From Solobacterium sp. (GTDB lineage: Bacteria > Bacillota_I > Bacilli_A > Erysipelotrichales > Erysipelotrichaceae): 27,967 bases of DNA. Within the stretch, counting starts at the first letter, position 1; each line of letters opens with the position of its first letter. The stretch lies in assembly GCA_017543025.1 (NCBI GenBank), contig JAFYGX010000130.1, forward strand, positions 1 through 27,967. The letters run 5' to 3'. Positions 27,195 through 27,967 of the stretch are shown here, in pieces. Both the position numbers and the translations under genes were made by a program. The notes under the pieces were generated by a model, which was not told the origin of the DNA, made no database searches, and was given only the letters and a program-made list of their open reading frames with translations.

Positions 27195-27967
27195 TCAGTA
27201 CAGCCGCTCAAACAGGCGATACAGCTTCTTCCGGCTGCTGCGCGGACGCTCCAGCGCCTCATCGATCGGCATTGAGGTAATCTTGTTATCGATAATGCCG
27301 ACACAATGTCCGCCGACTCCTTCCAGCAGCAGATCGACCGCTTTTTCACCCATTCTTCCCGCCAGCATACGATCGCTCGCAGTCGGTGAACCGCCGCGCT
27401 GAATATGACCGAGAACGGTTGCCCGGCCGCTGAAGCCGGTATTCTGACTGATCTTGGAGGCAAGCGCCTGCACATCGGTCGTATTCTCAGATACAATCAC
27501 AATCGCATGCCGTTTATGCACCGCATTGTCCAGATAGCGCAGCTTCTCCAGCACTTCGAGTTCATCATAGCCGGTTTCCGGCGTAATGACCATTTCCGCT
27601 CCGCAGGCGATCGCAGAATACAGTGCCAGATCACCGCAATGGTTTCCCATCACTTCCACGATCGAACAGCGATGATGCGAGGAACTGGTATCCCGCAGTT
27701 TATCAACGCATTCCACGCAGGTGCATAACGCAGTGTCAAAGCCGATCGTAAGATCCGATCCAGCAATATCATTATCGATTGTTCCAGGAAGGCCGATGCA
27801 GTTGACGCCCTTCTTCGTTAATGCAAATGCACCGCGATAGCTTCCGTCTCCGCCGATCACCACAAGCGCTTCGATTCCGTTTTCCTTCAGGATCTCAACA
27901 CATCGGTTCTGCACTTCCTCTTCCTTGAACTCCGGAAGTCTTGCGCTTCCAAGCACAGTACCGCCCC
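27195..27967 (-). CDS. pfkA: ATP-dependent 6-phosphofructokinase, C-terminal four-fifths (runs off right edge)
   Basis: It phosphorylates fructose 6-phosphate, the committing step of glycolysis. The frame is open to the window edge, where GGTVLGSARLPEF (E. coli Arg72 region) is seen. Further marks are GGDGS, the catalytic PGTIDND, SSHHR (Arg162 region), EVMGNHCGDLAL, SENTTD and GHIQRGGSP. The end RLFERLY is normal. Two positions differ from the textbook enzyme by my alignment: E. coli Gln161 is His, and Arg171 in EVMGR is Asn. The remaining catalytic residues (Thr125, Asp127) are present. The downstream MBL-fold gene is probably co-transcribed. Confidence 0.95.
   Translation of the reverse strand, partial: GGTVLGSARLPEFKEEEVQNRCVEILKENGIEALVVIGGDGSYRGAFALTKKGVNCIGLPGTIDNDIAGSDLTIGFDTALCTCVECVDKLRDTSSSHHRCSIVEVMGNHCGDLALYSAIACGAEMVITPETGYDELEVLEKLRYLDNAVHKRHAIVIVSENTTDVQALASKISQNTGFSGRATVLGHIQRGGSPTASDRMLAGRMGEKAVDLLLEGVGGHCVGIIDNKITSMPIDEALERPRSSRKKLYRLFERLY

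Overview
The window looks like a chromosomal segment of a low-to-mid GC Gram-positive (Bacillota). The evidence is strong Shine-Dalgarno sites, HrcA/CIRCE heat-shock control, an RNase J, Preiss-Handler NAD genes and lipoproteins. The overall flavour (GlgX, LUD-family protein, TTG starts, six-gene hrcA-clpB cluster) would fit Erysipelotrichia. That placement is inference from memory, not from a search. No phage, transposon, CRISPR, rRNA or tRNA signal was seen. Nearly every gene is on the minus strand. Only def, the RNase J gene and one small gene (22290-25156) are on the plus strand.

Layout from left to right. An ECF-type sigma factor is cut by the left edge (1-236). A two-gene unit follows, a HAD hydrolase and a 23S rRNA m5U methyltransferase (487-2324). 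Next is a five-gene unit (2382-7601, read right to left): LUD protein, small membrane protein, pncB, nadD, nadE. It carries the whole nicotinate-to-NAD route. Then come a left-handed beta-helix acyltransferase-like protein and a lipoprotein (7696-9008), and a broken glycogen debranching enzyme gene (9255-11332) with one frameshift and one nonsense codon. The heat-shock operon hrcA-grpE-dnaK-(polysaccharide deacetylase lipoprotein)-dnaJ-clpB runs from 20239 down to 11709, behind two tandem CIRCE operators. rsmD and an ftsW/rodA-type gene follow (20415-22210), divergent from def and the RNase J gene (22290-24758). A 63-codon ribbon-helix-helix-like gene sits behind a perfect 20-bp palindrome (24930-25156). 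Two tandem hsp20 genes sit behind a third CIRCE (25448-26424). A metallo-beta-lactamase-fold hydrolase and a right-truncated pfkA close the window.

How the parts work together. HrcA, made from the first gene of its operon, should repress both its own operon and the hsp20 pair. The window therefore holds a nearly complete HrcA regulon apart from groESL. PncB, NadD and NadE act in series (nicotinate to NaMN to NaAD to NAD). Transcription units are packed tightly. Several intrinsic terminators run straight into the -10 box of the next gene, and two genes (the HAD hydrolase and ftsW) have a -10 box only 8-9 nt from their start codon with no Shine-Dalgarno site, suggesting nearly leaderless mRNAs.

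The observations most worth a second look are the palindrome-controlled small RHH-like gene, the polysaccharide deacetylase embedded between dnaK and dnaJ, the two uncharacterised proteins leading the NAD operon, and the decaying glgX.
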